A stretch of 64,000 nt of DNA from Parapedobacter lycopersici. Lineage in GTDB: Bacteria; Bacteroidota; Bacteroidia; Sphingobacteriales; Sphingobacteriaceae. Below are positions 27,051 through 36,097 of this stretch, in pieces. The stretch's first letter is position 1. Each line of letters begins with the position of its first letter. Under the pieces are notes generated by a model, which had not been told where the DNA came from, made no database searches, and was given only the letters and a program-made list of their open reading frames with translations. The stretch spans positions 186,001 to 250,000 of the forward strand of contig NZ_JAMSLW010000003.1 of assembly GCF_024643285.1 (NCBI RefSeq). Direction: 5' to 3'. The position numbers were made by a program, and so were the translations under genes.

Positions 27051-28406
27051 ATGAATATAGAAAACATCAGACAAGTATACCTCATTGGTATTGGCGGCAT
27101 AGGCATGAGTGCGCTGGCCCGTTATTTCCGCCATTTTGGATGTCTGGTGGGGGGATATGACCGGACGGAAACGGAACTGACGAGGCAGCTGGTTGCAGAA
27201 GGGATTCCTGTGAGCTATACCGATGATTTTAGCCTGGTTAATGATGCATTCCGGGAAGCCGGCGACCATACCCTGATTATATATACACCCGCAGTACCCA
27301 GCGAACTCGGGCTGATCGACCAGTTCCAGCAGCGGGGTCATCTCCTGTTTAAACGGTCGCAGGTCCTTGGTCTGATCAGCCAGAACCGGTTTGCAATCGC
27401 CGTGGCAGGTACGCATGGTAAAACAACGACATCGTCGCTCATCGCACACGTACTTACCGACAGTGGTTATGGATGTTCTGCATTTTTGGGGGGTATCAGC
27501 ACCAATTACCACACGAATGTGCTGTTTTCCGATAATAATGTCATTGTGCTGGAAGCTGACGAGTACGACCGGTCTTTCCTGACACTGTTTCCCGATATTG
27601 CAGTAGTTACATCGGCAGATGCCGATCACTTGGATATTTATGGCGATAAAGACCAATTGCAGGAATCATTCCAGCTGTTTCTGGACCAGCTCCATGCGGA
27701 TGGAAAACGCATCGTCAAAGCCGGTCTGCCATTTGCCGCCGATATTTTTTATAGCGCCGGGGGCGTTGCAGATGCCTATGCTGACCGTATTCATATCGTA
27801 GCTGGCGAATTTTATTTCGACTACGTTTGGGACGGTGGTAGGATGGATGATGTCCACCTCGGGGTACCGGGTAATCACAATGTGGAGAATGCAACTGCAG
27901 CCATTACAGTAGCCCGGTTACTGGGTATCACCGAAGCTAAAATCCGTCGGGCCCTCGCTTCATTCAGCGGCGTGAAACGCCGGTTCGAATATGTGGTCAA
28001 ATCAGAGAAAGCCATCTACATCGACGACTATGCGCACCACCCGGCGGAGTTGAAGGCATGCTTTGCGGCCGTGCGGGCGCTCTACCCGGATAAACACCTG
28101 ACGGTGGTGTTCCAGCCCCATTTGTATAGCAGGACCCGCGACTTTGCCGACGAGTTTGCAGCGGTGCTGAGCACGGTGGATACGCTGCTGTTGATGGAAA
28201 TTTATCCGGCGAGAGAACTGCCCATCAAAGGAGTGGATTCCAGTATGCTGCTTGGTAAAATTAATATCGCGGATAAACACCTCTGCAGTGCCGATGAGGT
28301 AAAGGCGTTTGTAAAGGCCCATCGGCCCGAACTGGTAGTTACGGTAGGTGCAGGTAATGTTGATTTATTGGTTGAACCCCTTAAAACGATATTAAGTCAT
28401 GCTTAA
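27051..28406 (+). CDS. murC: UDP-N-acetylmuramate--L-alanine ligase
   Basis: Adds L-alanine to UDP-MurNAc, the first Mur ligase step. The 451-residue enzyme has N-terminal YLIGIGGIGMSALARYF, ATP-binding VAGTHGKTTTSSLI near residue 119, VLEADEYDRSFL, and IDDYAHHPAELKAC with VVFQPHLYSRT in the C-terminal domain. Its end overlaps ftsQ by 8 bases. Confidence 0.97.
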   Translation: MNIENIRQVYLIGIGGIGMSALARYFRHFGCLVGGYDRTETELTRQLVAEGIPVSYTDDFSLVNDAFREAGDHTLIIYTPAVPSELGLIDQFQQRGHLLFKRSQVLGLISQNRFAIAVAGTHGKTTTSSLIAHVLTDSGYGCSAFLGGISTNYHTNVLFSDNNVIVLEADEYDRSFLTLFPDIAVVTSADADHLDIYGDKDQLQESFQLFLDQLHADGKRIVKAGLPFAADIFYSAGGVADAYADRIHIVAGEFYFDYVWDGGRMDDVHLGVPGNHNVENATAAITVARLLGITEAKIRRALASFSGVKRRFEYVVKSEKAIYIDDYAHHPAELKACFAAVRALYPDKHLTVVFQPHLYSRTRDFADEFAAVLSTVDTLLLMEIYPARELPIKGVDSSMLLGKINIADKHLCSADEVKAFVKAHRPELVVTVGAGNVDLLVEPLKTILSHA

Positions 28407-29223
28407 ACGGATATCAACGGCTATAAACTGGCGCCACATCCTGTATGGCATGGCCGGCTTGGTGGTGCTTGCCGGGCTGGTGACGCTAATGGGATTCATT
28501 CAGGTAAAGAGCAGTGAACAGGCGTGCACGCAGATGCGCATCATCGTGCTGGGCAATGAGTCCTTTGTCGAGCACCGGGATATTGCAGAACTGATTACCG
28601 CAAAGTACGGAGAGCTGGAGGGACGGACCCTCGCAAGCGTTCCGATCCACCAGCTGGAAAGCGACCTCTTGCAGATCCCGTTCGTATTCGCTGCAACAGT
28701 TACGATAGATATGGACGGTATGCTTACCATACGCATCCGGCAACGGGAAGCCGTCGTGCGCGTGATCAATAAAGCAGGACTGGACTTTTATATTGACAGG
28801 CAGGGGTATAAGATGCCGGTTTCGCCGAAATACATGCCCCGTGTACCTGTTGTCAACGGAAATATCGCTGAGCCGTATAACGGCGAACTGGATAGCATGA
28901 GCAGCCAGCTGATCAAGGACGTTTTCAAAACCGCCCAATTCATCAGTGCAGACAGTGTATGGAGCAACCAGGTGGTACAGCTATATGTCAACACCGCCAG
29001 GGATATCGAACTGGTACCGCGGGTAGGTAACCAGCAGATTATCCTCGGAAATGCGGATTCGCTCGAAAGGAAGTTTGAAAAGCTGATGCTTTTCTATAAA
29101 CGGATCGTTCCCCGCACGGGAATCGACGCTTATAAATCGGTCAATTTGAAATTTGCGGGCCAGCTGGTTTGTGAACGAAACGAGCACTTCAAGCCTGCGG
29201 ATAACGGTAACCAGGCATTATAA
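28399..29223 (+). CDS. ftsQ: cell division protein FtsQ
   Basis: A 274-residue bitopic protein: short cytoplasmic N terminus, one membrane helix (ILYGMAGLVVLAGLVTLMGFI), a POTRA domain (IIVLGNESFVEHRDIAELI to REAVVRVI) and a periplasmic beta domain. FtsQ links early and late divisome proteins. Conservation outside the POTRA region is low, as is usual, but the position between murC and ftsA is diagnostic. The ATG lies within the end of murC. Confidence 0.93.
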   Translation: MLKRISTAINWRHILYGMAGLVVLAGLVTLMGFIQVKSSEQACTQMRIIVLGNESFVEHRDIAELITAKYGELEGRTLASVPIHQLESDLLQIPFVFAATVTIDMDGMLTIRIRQREAVVRVINKAGLDFYIDRQGYKMPVSPKYMPRVPVVNGNIAEPYNGELDSMSSQLIKDVFKTAQFISADSVWSNQVVQLYVNTARDIELVPRVGNQQIILGNADSLERKFEKLMLFYKRIVPRTGIDAYKSVNLKFAGQLVCERNEHFKPADNGNQAL

Positions 29224-29265
29224 TTCATTAACAATAATAGCATCTATATACAATACAGTCACGTT

Positions 29266-30609
29266 ATGAAAACAAGAATATCATCAGAAAAGGACTCGCC
29301 GATTGTGGTGGGGCTTGACATTGGTACAACCAAGATCTGTGTAACCGTGGGGCGTCGCAGCGGAGCGAAGAAAATTGAAATCCTGGGTGTGGGTAAGGCT
29401 GAATCATCGGGCGTAAGCCGTGGAGTGGTGGCCAATATCCAAAAGACGGTAAACAGTATCCTGCAGGCCGTGGAAGAAGCCAGCTCGCAGTCCAACGTAG
29501 ACATTAAAGTAGTTAATGTGGGCATCGCGGGCCAGCACATTAAAAGTATACAGCACCGGGGTATTCTGACCCGAAGGGATGAAAATGAGATCAACCGCCT
29601 GGATATTGAACGGCTGATTGAAGACATGTACAAATTGGTACTTCCTCCGGGTGAGGAAATCATCCATGTGCTTCCACAGGAGTTTACCATCGATAATGAA
29701 CCGGGCATCAAGGATCCCATTGGCATGGCCGGCCGCCGTATGGAAGCTAATTTCCATATTATATCCGGTCACGTCAGCGCGATAAAGAACATCAAGAAAT
29801 GCATCGACAATGCATCCCTGGAAGTTCAGGACCTTATTCTGGAACCCCTGGCCTCTTCTGAAGCGGTGCTCGACGAAGCCGACAAAGATGCCGGCGTTGT
29901 ATTGGTGGATATCGGTGGAGGCACCACCGACGTGGCCATCTTCCATGAAGGCATCATCCGCCATACGGCCGTGATCCCGTTGGGAGGGAACATCGTAACT
30001 GAGGATATCAAACAAGGTTGTTCCGTACTCCGTAACCAGGCTGAGTTGTTAAAAATCCGGTTCGGTTCTGCCCTGGCCGACGAGAATAAGGAAAACGAGG
30101 TCATCTGCGTTCCGGGACTGCGGGGCAGGGAGCCCAAGGAAATTTCGGTTAAAAACCTGGCATATATTATTCAGGCCCGGATGGAGGAGATTGTCGAGCA
30201 CGTGTATTATGAGATTAAGTCGTCCGGTTACGAAAACAAACTGATTGGCGGTATTGTGGTCACCGGTGGCGGGGCCCAGCTGAAACACCTCGTGCAACTG
30301 GTGGAATACATTACCGGGATCGACTGCCGCGTAGGATTCCCGAATGAGCACCTGGCTAAAAATGAAGTGCTGCCAAAAACCATCTATGATGAACTGAAAA
30401 GCCCGTTGTATGCCACGGGTATCGGGTTATTGATCAAAGGTATACTGGCCGAGGAAGTACAGGAAGAAATGCCTGAAAAGAAAAGTGTCCTGTCCGTGAG
30501 GGAAATTACGGAAAAGGGAAATAAAGAAAAAGGCTTTTTCAAATGGTTCCGCGATATCATTAAAGACGGAAACGAGATTGATGACGAATCTTACCTCGGA
30601 AAAAAATAG
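29266..30609 (+). CDS. ftsA: cell division protein FtsA
   Basis: Actin-fold membrane tether of FtsZ. The 447-residue protein has VVGLDIGTTKICVTVG at the N terminus, the SHS2-inserted domain 1C, the phosphate-binding LVDIGGGTTDVAIF near residue 210, and GGIVVTGGGAQLKHLVQL. After the fold is a linker followed by an amphipathic-looking segment KGFFKWFRDIIKD, a likely membrane-targeting helix, and about 12 further acidic residues. It is separated from ftsZ by 139 bases that hold paired DnaA-box-like sites. Confidence 0.96.
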   Translation: MKTRISSEKDSPIVVGLDIGTTKICVTVGRRSGAKKIEILGVGKAESSGVSRGVVANIQKTVNSILQAVEEASSQSNVDIKVVNVGIAGQHIKSIQHRGILTRRDENEINRLDIERLIEDMYKLVLPPGEEIIHVLPQEFTIDNEPGIKDPIGMAGRRMEANFHIISGHVSAIKNIKKCIDNASLEVQDLILEPLASSEAVLDEADKDAGVVLVDIGGGTTDVAIFHEGIIRHTAVIPLGGNIVTEDIKQGCSVLRNQAELLKIRFGSALADENKENEVICVPGLRGREPKEISVKNLAYIIQARMEEIVEHVYYEIKSSGYENKLIGGIVVTGGGAQLKHLVQLVEYITGIDCRVGFPNEHLAKNEVLPKTIYDELKSPLYATGIGLLIKGILAEEVQEEMPEKKSVLSVREITEKGNKEKGFFKWFRDIIKDGNEIDDESYLGKK

Positions 30610-30627
30610 TTTTCAACAACGACTGAT

Positions 30628-30656
30628 TTTTCCACATTACTAACAATTGTGGAAAA
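30628..30656. promoter_or_regulatory. inverted pair of DnaA-box-like sites before ftsZ
   Basis: TTTTCCACA at 30628-30636 and its exact complement TGTGGAAAA at 30648-30656 are 11 bases apart. Both fit the relaxed DnaA-box consensus TTWTNCACA. A second, smaller inverted repeat follows (GTGTAA at 30662, TTACAC at 30680). These lie in the 139-base ftsA-ftsZ gap, where a separate ftsZ promoter is likely. The pair could also form a hairpin in the RNA. Confidence 0.4.
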
Positions 30657-30748
30657 CCATTGTGTAAAATGTGCTATTATTACACTACGAATATTGAGTC
30701 AAAACGAATGTTGCATCATACTCTTTATGAGTAAAATACGATAGAGCT

Positions 30749-32431
30749 ATGTCATTTAAGTTTGAAATGTTAAAGGAGCAATCGGCAATTATTAAGGTAA
30801 TTGGCGTAGGCGGCGGCGGCGGAAATGCGGTCAATCACATGTATAAGCAGGGAATCAGCGGTGTTGATTTCATCGTTTGCAATACGGATGCTCAGGCATT
30901 GGAATTGAGCCCCATCCCCAATAAGGTGCAGCTGGGCGCCAGCCTTACCGAAGGAATGGGAGCGGGGGCCGATCCGGATGTAGGGGAGAACTCAGCAATT
31001 GAGAGTATTGAAGACATCAAGCGTATGCTGGGTTCCAATACCAAGATGCTGTTTATCACGGCCGGGATGGGTGGTGGTACCGGTACCGGGGCGAGCCCCG
31101 TGCTGGCCAAAGCAGCCCGGGAACTGGGTATCCTTACGGTGGCGATCATAACCACTCCTTTTACTTTTGAAGGCAAACGGCGGCGGATGCAGGCCGAAGA
31201 GGGCCTGGGCGAATTGAGGAAGTACGTGGATTCGTACCTGGTTATTTCCAACGACCGGCTCCGTGACATTTTTGGAAACCTGACCATGACGGCGGCATTT
31301 GCGAAAGCAGATGATATCCTGACCACGGCGGCGAAGGGCATTGCGGAAATCATTACTATTCCCGGTTATGTCAACGTCGACTTTAAAGATGTGCGTACGG
31401 TAATGAATGACAGCGGGGTAGCCATCATGGGCAACGCCCTGGCAGAGGGCGAGGACCGGGCACTGCGGGCCGTACAGGGCGCATTGGCATCGCCGCTCCT
31501 TAAGGATAATGAGATTGAAGGCGCCCGTTATATCCTGCTCAACATCACGTCAGGCAAGCAGGAGGTGACCATGGATGAAGTTACTGTAATTACCGATTAT
31601 ATTCAGGATAAGGCTGGTCTTTCGGCCGATCTGATCTGGGGTAACTGTATCGATGAGACGCTGGAGAATGAGTTGTCCGTGACGATCATTGCCACCGGAT
31701 TCCAGACCTCAGAAGAGCGGATAAAGGAAAAAGAAAACGAACGGGTGGAAATCCCGCTTACTCCCGAGGAGCCGCGTACTCCTTATGTTAAGCCGATTAA
31801 TCAGTTTGTACAGAAGAGTACTGCTGCAGCAGAAGCGGAACCCGTTCCGCAGGCCCCGGTGGCTAAGCATACGAATGTGACCGCTCAGCAGGATTTATTC
31901 AGCACGACTTCCTCCAAACCGCAGCTGCGCAACAGCACGCCCGAAAACGATGGTATCATCCGTCATGAGCTGGCTCCGCAACGGGAAGAAGCCGAGGAAA
32001 AACCACAGGAGAATGACGGCTATGAGGTAAAGACATCGCCTTCAACGCTTCATTTTGAACTGCCGACAACGTTTGACCAGCTACCGGAAACCAAGCCAGC
32101 ACCTGCAGCCGGTCCGGAAGAACAGCCCGCTGCGCGGCCAGTAGAAGCAGTCCGTCAACCGGATGAGCAAAAAACACCGGAATTCGTGGAAGAGCAGCTG
32201 TTGAAAACCAAGGAACGTATCCTCCGGCTTAAGGAACTGAGCATGAAGCTGAAATCGGCGAACGGACTCCAGGAACTGGAAACGGAACCGGCCTACCGAC
32301 GCAAGCAGATGGCACTTGACGATGTGCCGCATTCGTCTGAATCGCAGGTTTCCCGGTTTACACTGTCTACCGACGAAGGAATTACCGAAATTAAACCAAA
32401 TAACTCATTTCTACATGACAATGTAGATTGA
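30749..32431 (+). CDS. ftsZ: cell division protein FtsZ
   Basis: Tubulin-like GTPase that forms the Z ring. The 560-residue protein has VIGVGGGGGNAVNHM at the N terminus, the tubulin signature GGGTGTGASP near residue 107, and the T7-loop NVDFKDVRTVM near residue 210 with catalytic Asp residues. The globular part ends near residue 320; a long linker of about 240 residues rich in Pro, Glu and Ala follows. The last residues (EIKPNNSFLHDNVD) do not match the proteobacterial DIPAFLRR peptide, so the FtsA contact may be phylum-specific. Last gene of the dcw cluster. Confidence 0.97.
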   Translation: MSFKFEMLKEQSAIIKVIGVGGGGGNAVNHMYKQGISGVDFIVCNTDAQALELSPIPNKVQLGASLTEGMGAGADPDVGENSAIESIEDIKRMLGSNTKMLFITAGMGGGTGTGASPVLAKAARELGILTVAIITTPFTFEGKRRRMQAEEGLGELRKYVDSYLVISNDRLRDIFGNLTMTAAFAKADDILTTAAKGIAEIITIPGYVNVDFKDVRTVMNDSGVAIMGNALAEGEDRALRAVQGALASPLLKDNEIEGARYILLNITSGKQEVTMDEVTVITDYIQDKAGLSADLIWGNCIDETLENELSVTIIATGFQTSEERIKEKENERVEIPLTPEEPRTPYVKPINQFVQKSTAAAEAEPVPQAPVAKHTNVTAQQDLFSTTSSKPQLRNSTPENDGIIRHELAPQREEAEEKPQENDGYEVKTSPSTLHFELPTTFDQLPETKPAPAAGPEEQPAARPVEAVRQPDEQKTPEFVEEQLLKTKERILRLKELSMKLKSANGLQELETEPAYRRKQMALDDVPHSSESQVSRFTLSTDEGITEIKPNNSFLHDNVD

Positions 32432-32556
32432 TATCCCTTCCGCGAGATCAAATTATTGACCCGGTTGAAGGTATTGCATAAGCGTGATAAACAGTTGATT
32501 GGAGTCAGATTGTGTAAACAATGCTCCAGTTAAGTGAGTGGAATAGTAGTGGGCGG

Positions 32557-32587
32557 TTGTTACCTTTTGAATTAAAGTTTATCTTTG
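32557..32587 (+). promoter_or_regulatory. promoter of the alpha-oxoamine synthase gene
   Basis: TTG at 32557-32559, 20 bases, then TATCTTTG at 32580-32587, an exact match to the Bacteroidota -7 element. The start codon is about 38 bases further on. This separates the gene from the dcw transcript. Confidence 0.6.
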
Positions 32588-32625
32588 CTTCAATTTTTTT
32601 AACAATTTAATATTGAAAAAAGAGA

Positions 32626-33870
32626 TTGGACTTATTTGACAAAATAACTAAAAACCTTGGGCCAATCGGCCAGCATTATGAATGGTCGCATGGCTATTTT
32701 TCGTTCCCTAAACTAGAGGGCGATATTGCACCCCGTATGTTATTTAACGGGAAAGAACATTTAACCTGGAGCCTGAACAATTACCTGGGACTGGCCAATC
32801 ATCCTGAAATACGGGAAGTGGACGGTCGGGCGGCATTGGAATATGGCCTGGCCTATCCGATGGGGGCGAGGATGATGTCTGGAAACAGCGCGCATCATGA
32901 AACCCTGGAACAGGACCTGGCCGCGTTTGTCGGCAAGGAAGACGGTTACCTGCTTAATTATGGTTACCAGGGCATGGTCTCCATCATTGATGCACTGGTC
33001 GATCGAAACGACGTGATTGTTTATGATGCGGAATCCCATGCCTGTATTGTGGATGGCGTTCGTTTGCATATGGGCAAGCGGTTTGTTTACCGGCACAATG
33101 ACATCGATAGCTGTGAAAAACAACTGATACATGCATCCAAGCTGACGCGCCAGACCGGCGGGGCCATCTTATTGATCACGGAAGGTGTTTTTGGTATGTC
33201 GGGTGTGCAGGGGCAGCTGAAGGAGATTGCTGCACTGAAGAAAAAATATGGATTCAGGATGCTGGTGGACGACGCCCACGGCTTCGGCACAATGGGACCT
33301 ACCGGAGCCGGTACGCATGAAGAGCAGGGGTGTATCGACGAGGTGGATATCTATTTCGGAACGTTTGCGAAATCAATGGCCGGTATCGGTGCTTTCGTAG
33401 CCTCCAATAGGGATATTATCACGTACCTGCGATACAACATGCGCTCGCAGACTTTCGCCAAATCGTTGCCGATGCCCATGGTACTCGGACTTAAGAAACG
33501 CTTTGAGTTGCTGAAAAGCAACCCGCAGCTCCGGGAGAACCTCTGGACAATCGCCCGCACGCTGCAGAATGGACTACGCGAAAGGGGATTTGATATCGGC
33601 ACTACGAATACCATGGTTACACCGGTGTTTCTGAAGGGCGACCTGAATGAGGCGACAGCCCTTACCAGGGACCTACGGGAAACGCATAGTATATTCTGCT
33701 CCATCGTGGTTTATCCGGTAATCCCGAAAGGACTGATCGAACTGCGGCTTATCCCCACGGCGGTGCATACACTGCAGGATGTGGCGTATACGTTGGAAGC
33801 ATTTACGGCTATCAGCACCAAATTAAGCGCAGGCTACTATAAACAGGATGTTTCCCTGTCATCGGAATAG
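32626..33870 (+). CDS. alpha-oxoamine synthase family PLP enzyme
   Basis: A 414-residue fold-type I pyridoxal-phosphate enzyme related to 8-amino-7-oxononanoate synthase, 2-amino-3-ketobutyrate CoA ligase and serine palmitoyltransferase. Visible motifs are TWSLNNYLGLANHPE, the substrate-binding YNVDDAHG-like MLVDDAHGFGTMG, and the PLP lysine in GTFAKSMAGIGAF. These enzymes condense an amino acid with an acyl thioester. In Bacteroidota, related enzymes start sphingolipid or sulfonolipid synthesis, which would fit here, but the substrate cannot be read from sequence. The start is a TTG; an in-frame TGA 12 bases upstream leaves no alternative. Confidence 0.85.
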   Translation: MDLFDKITKNLGPIGQHYEWSHGYFSFPKLEGDIAPRMLFNGKEHLTWSLNNYLGLANHPEIREVDGRAALEYGLAYPMGARMMSGNSAHHETLEQDLAAFVGKEDGYLLNYGYQGMVSIIDALVDRNDVIVYDAESHACIVDGVRLHMGKRFVYRHNDIDSCEKQLIHASKLTRQTGGAILLITEGVFGMSGVQGQLKEIAALKKKYGFRMLVDDAHGFGTMGPTGAGTHEEQGCIDEVDIYFGTFAKSMAGIGAFVASNRDIITYLRYNMRSQTFAKSLPMPMVLGLKKRFELLKSNPQLRENLWTIARTLQNGLRERGFDIGTTNTMVTPVFLKGDLNEATALTRDLRETHSIFCSIVVYPVIPKGLIELRLIPTAVHTLQDVAYTLEAFTAISTKLSAGYYKQDVSLSSE

Positions 33871-33941
33871 GGGGCTTCTGCTTGCCTATCTCATTGTAAA
33901 ACAGGACGATATTTTGCGTTAATCGCGATAGTGTGGTGAAA

Positions 33942-33950
33942 TGTGGAAAA
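33942..33950 (-). promoter_or_regulatory. DnaA-box-like site before the histone-like gene
   Basis: TGTGGAAAA, identical to the 9-mers before mraZ and ftsZ, lies 69 bases upstream of a -7-like TACTTTTA (34011-34018) that probably drives the histone-like gene. The surrounding DNA is A+T-rich, so chance occurrence is quite possible. Confidence 0.25.
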
Positions 33951-34071
33951 AAAAGTGCGTTTATAGCGTGTTTTGGATGTTTTAAAGTTTTTTTTTCCGA
34001 AAAAAGATTCTACTTTTAACGCACTGTAGATTATTAACTTAATTAAATTAAACTTAAAAGGAGTATTTATT

Positions 34072-34257
34072 ATGGCAAGTATTCAGAAATTTAATGAACT
34101 TAAAAGCTTGATCGAAGGGTTAGATGGGGACGCTGACAAATTCTTCAATAAAGGCAACAACGCTGCTGGCACACGGGTAAGAAAAGGTCTTCAAGACGTT
34201 AAGAACCTGGCCCAGGCCATTCGCTTGGAAATACAGGATGCAAAAAATGCAAAATAG
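34072..34257 (+). CDS. histone H1/Hc1-like small protein
   Basis: A 61-residue, lysine-rich, helical protein (FNELKSLIEGLDGDADKFF, NNAAGTRVRKGLQDVKNLAQ). It belongs to the small Hc1/histone-H1-like proteins found widely in Bacteroidota, which are thought to bind DNA. A good ribosome binding site (AGGAG, with the ATG about 9 bases on) is present, unusual for this phylum and suggesting high expression. It has its own promoter-like TACTTTTA at 34011 and an intrinsic terminator 34 bases after the stop, so it is a single-gene unit. Confidence 0.87.
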   Translation: MASIQKFNELKSLIEGLDGDADKFFNKGNNAAGTRVRKGLQDVKNLAQAIRLEIQDAKNAK

Positions 34258-34290
34258 GCATTATTAGCAATGCGTATTAGTTTATAAGGA

Positions 34291-34317
34291 GGCTGTCTTA
34301 CCCGACAGCCTTTTTTT
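34291..34317 (+). terminator. intrinsic terminator of the histone-like gene
   Basis: GGCTGTC at 34291-34297 pairs with GACAGCC at 34304-34310 around a 6-base loop and is followed directly by seven T residues. A textbook Rho-independent terminator. Confidence 0.9.
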
Positions 34318-34389
34318 ATTTCAGGCCGTCCGATCATAAGGAAGCATCCGGTAGTATCGGTCTTTAACGGACCAAGCATAACAACCCTA

Positions 34390-35529
34390 ATGGATAAGAA
34401 ACCAGATAATCCGATATGGGCAATGAGCTCGGCTTTTGATCAATTGCCCCTGCACGCACTGATTGCCACCGCAGAGAAAATAGGGGTACAGGGAATAGAC
34501 CTGTGTGTATTTCGACGTGATGGCACCCGCAGCGACCATACCGCTACCCACCTGGAATATGAAGGGTTCTCACCCGACGATGCCGCGCGGGTGTTGGACC
34601 AGTTTAATGCCTCCGGCCTCCGGCTCTCGCTGGGCGCTTTTGAAAACCTGATCGGTGGCGATCCTGCCGAACGGATCCGTAACCAGAATCATTTATTGAA
34701 ACTGATCCGGATGGCATACCTGCTGGGGGGTGATGCCAACGACGTGAAAGTAGGTACGTTTGTTGGGTATAATCATGAGCTTGGAAACCAGGAAAATGGG
34801 TTCCAGAAAAATCTGGATGAATACCGGCGGGTGTTTACTCCGATTATCCGGTATGCCGAGGACCTGGGGGTAACGGTACTATACGAGAACTGTCCAATGG
34901 AAGGATGGCGCTCTGCCGCTTATACTTCCACCTATAATAACCTCCCCGGTGTGCTGGCCGCCCGAAAATTGATGTATGCCCTTATCCCAAGCCGTGCACA
35001 CGGCGAAATTTACGATCCGTCCCATGACGTCTGGCAGCATACGGATCCGGTAGAAGTGATTGCACAGAGCGATATGTCCCGCATCCACCGGATTCACGTC
35101 AAGGCAACCCGTAACCTAAAAACAACTGCACGCACGGATTGGGGTGGGATGTATCCAATGCAGTCGGTTGATGCAGGTTTGGCTGCAGCAGCAGGCGTAT
35201 CCATCCCGGCAAACGCCTGGAACCGGCATCATTACGAGGCAATGCTGCCCGGTTTCGGTGGATCTGATGACCTGGATTGGCGGGCGTTTGTTTCGCAGTT
35301 AACCGAAAAAGGATTTACCGGTCCCTATGAAATCGAAAACGAAGCGCGGAATTCGAAAGATACCGGTAATCAGGGAGCTATTATACAGGGTTTCCGGGCC
35401 GCAGTGGGTTTTCTGAGTCCGATGCTATGGGAGCTGGATGCCACAGGCGGCTACACCCACGGAGGTGTGAAACCCCTGCTCCGGCCCAATGCGCGCGACA
35501 TCCCTGTACGGACGGTTGACCAACTGTGA
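34390..35529 (+). CDS. TIM-barrel sugar phosphate isomerase/epimerase-like protein
   Basis: A 379-residue protein of the xylose-isomerase-like TIM-barrel (AP endonuclease 2) superfamily. Typical segments are GVQGIDLCVFRRDG, VTVLYENCPMEG, HGEIYDPSHDVWQ, HRIHVKAT and GPYEIENEAR; the Glu, Asp and His residues in these are the usual metal ligands. There is no signal peptide, so it is cytoplasmic. Many relatives act on sugars or inositol derivatives; the actual substrate is unknown. Single gene between the histone-like gene and mscL. Confidence 0.8.
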   Translation: MDKKPDNPIWAMSSAFDQLPLHALIATAEKIGVQGIDLCVFRRDGTRSDHTATHLEYEGFSPDDAARVLDQFNASGLRLSLGAFENLIGGDPAERIRNQNHLLKLIRMAYLLGGDANDVKVGTFVGYNHELGNQENGFQKNLDEYRRVFTPIIRYAEDLGVTVLYENCPMEGWRSAAYTSTYNNLPGVLAARKLMYALIPSRAHGEIYDPSHDVWQHTDPVEVIAQSDMSRIHRIHVKATRNLKTTARTDWGGMYPMQSVDAGLAAAAGVSIPANAWNRHHYEAMLPGFGGSDDLDWRAFVSQLTEKGFTGPYEIENEARNSKDTGNQGAIIQGFRAAVGFLSPMLWELDATGGYTHGGVKPLLRPNARDIPVRTVDQL

Positions 35530-35573
35530 GTAACTACAGGGGCACAGGAGAAAAAAAATTGGTTTGCATTGTA

Positions 35574-35587
35574 AAATTGCGCAATTT
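35574..35587. promoter_or_regulatory. 14-bp palindrome upstream of mscL
   Basis: AAATTGCGCAATTT is a perfect palindrome 43 bases before the mscL start and overlaps a weak -7-like TAAAATTG. It could be an operator for mscL; no regulator is known from the sequence. Confidence 0.35.
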
Positions 35588-35630
35588 AGATCTACGAATT
35601 AATAATTAACGAATTTTAAACTGATCATTT

Positions 35631-36041
35631 ATGGGATTTTTAAAGGAATTCAAAGAGTTTGCCATGCGGGGAAGCGTGGTAGATCTTGCCGTGGGTGTAG
35701 TCATCGGCGCTGCTTTTGGTAAAATCGTTACCTCGCTGGTTGATGACATCATTATGCCACCCATTGGTTACGTCACCGGCGGTATTGATTTTTCGCAGTT
35801 GAAATATGTACTTAAAGCCGCGGACGAAGCCGGCGGGGTTGCTGAAGTAGCTATTACCTATGGTAACTTCATCAATGTAGTTATCCAGTTTTTAATCGTT
35901 TCATTCTGTATTTTCTTAGTGATCAAAGGCATTAATTCCCTCAAACGTAAGGAAGAGGCTGCTCCCGCCGCTCCGCCGGCGCCGAGCAAGGAAGAGGTAC
36001 TGCTTACTGAAATAAGAGACGCGCTTCGCGCAAAACAGTAA
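35631..36041 (+). CDS. mscL: large-conductance mechanosensitive channel MscL
   Basis: Emergency osmotic release channel of the inner membrane. The 136-residue protein begins with the amphipathic helix [14 protein letters not shown] and the pore-lining first transmembrane helix [24 protein letters not shown], has a periplasmic loop, a second transmembrane helix ([19 protein letters not shown]), and a charged cytoplasmic bundle. The Ala/Pro-rich link before the C-terminal helix is normal. The gene is followed by a long hairpin shared with the convergent ChaN-like gene. Confidence 0.96.
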   Translation: MGFLKEFKEFAMRGSVVDLAVGVVIGAAFGKIVTSLVDDIIMPPIGYVTGGIDFSQLKYVLKAADEAGGVAEVAITYGNFINVVIQFLIVSFCIFLVIKGINSLKRKEEAAPAAPPAPSKEEVLLTEIRDALRAKQ

Positions 36042-36097
36042 CCGGCAGCTTACGGGAAAACCGGACCGTGTTTTGTGGACGGGTAAGGTTAATAAAT

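Noticed and set aside
26970-27656. Long antisense frame opposite murC
   Set aside because: It lies wholly within real murG and murC coding sequence on the other strand and has no protein-like features.
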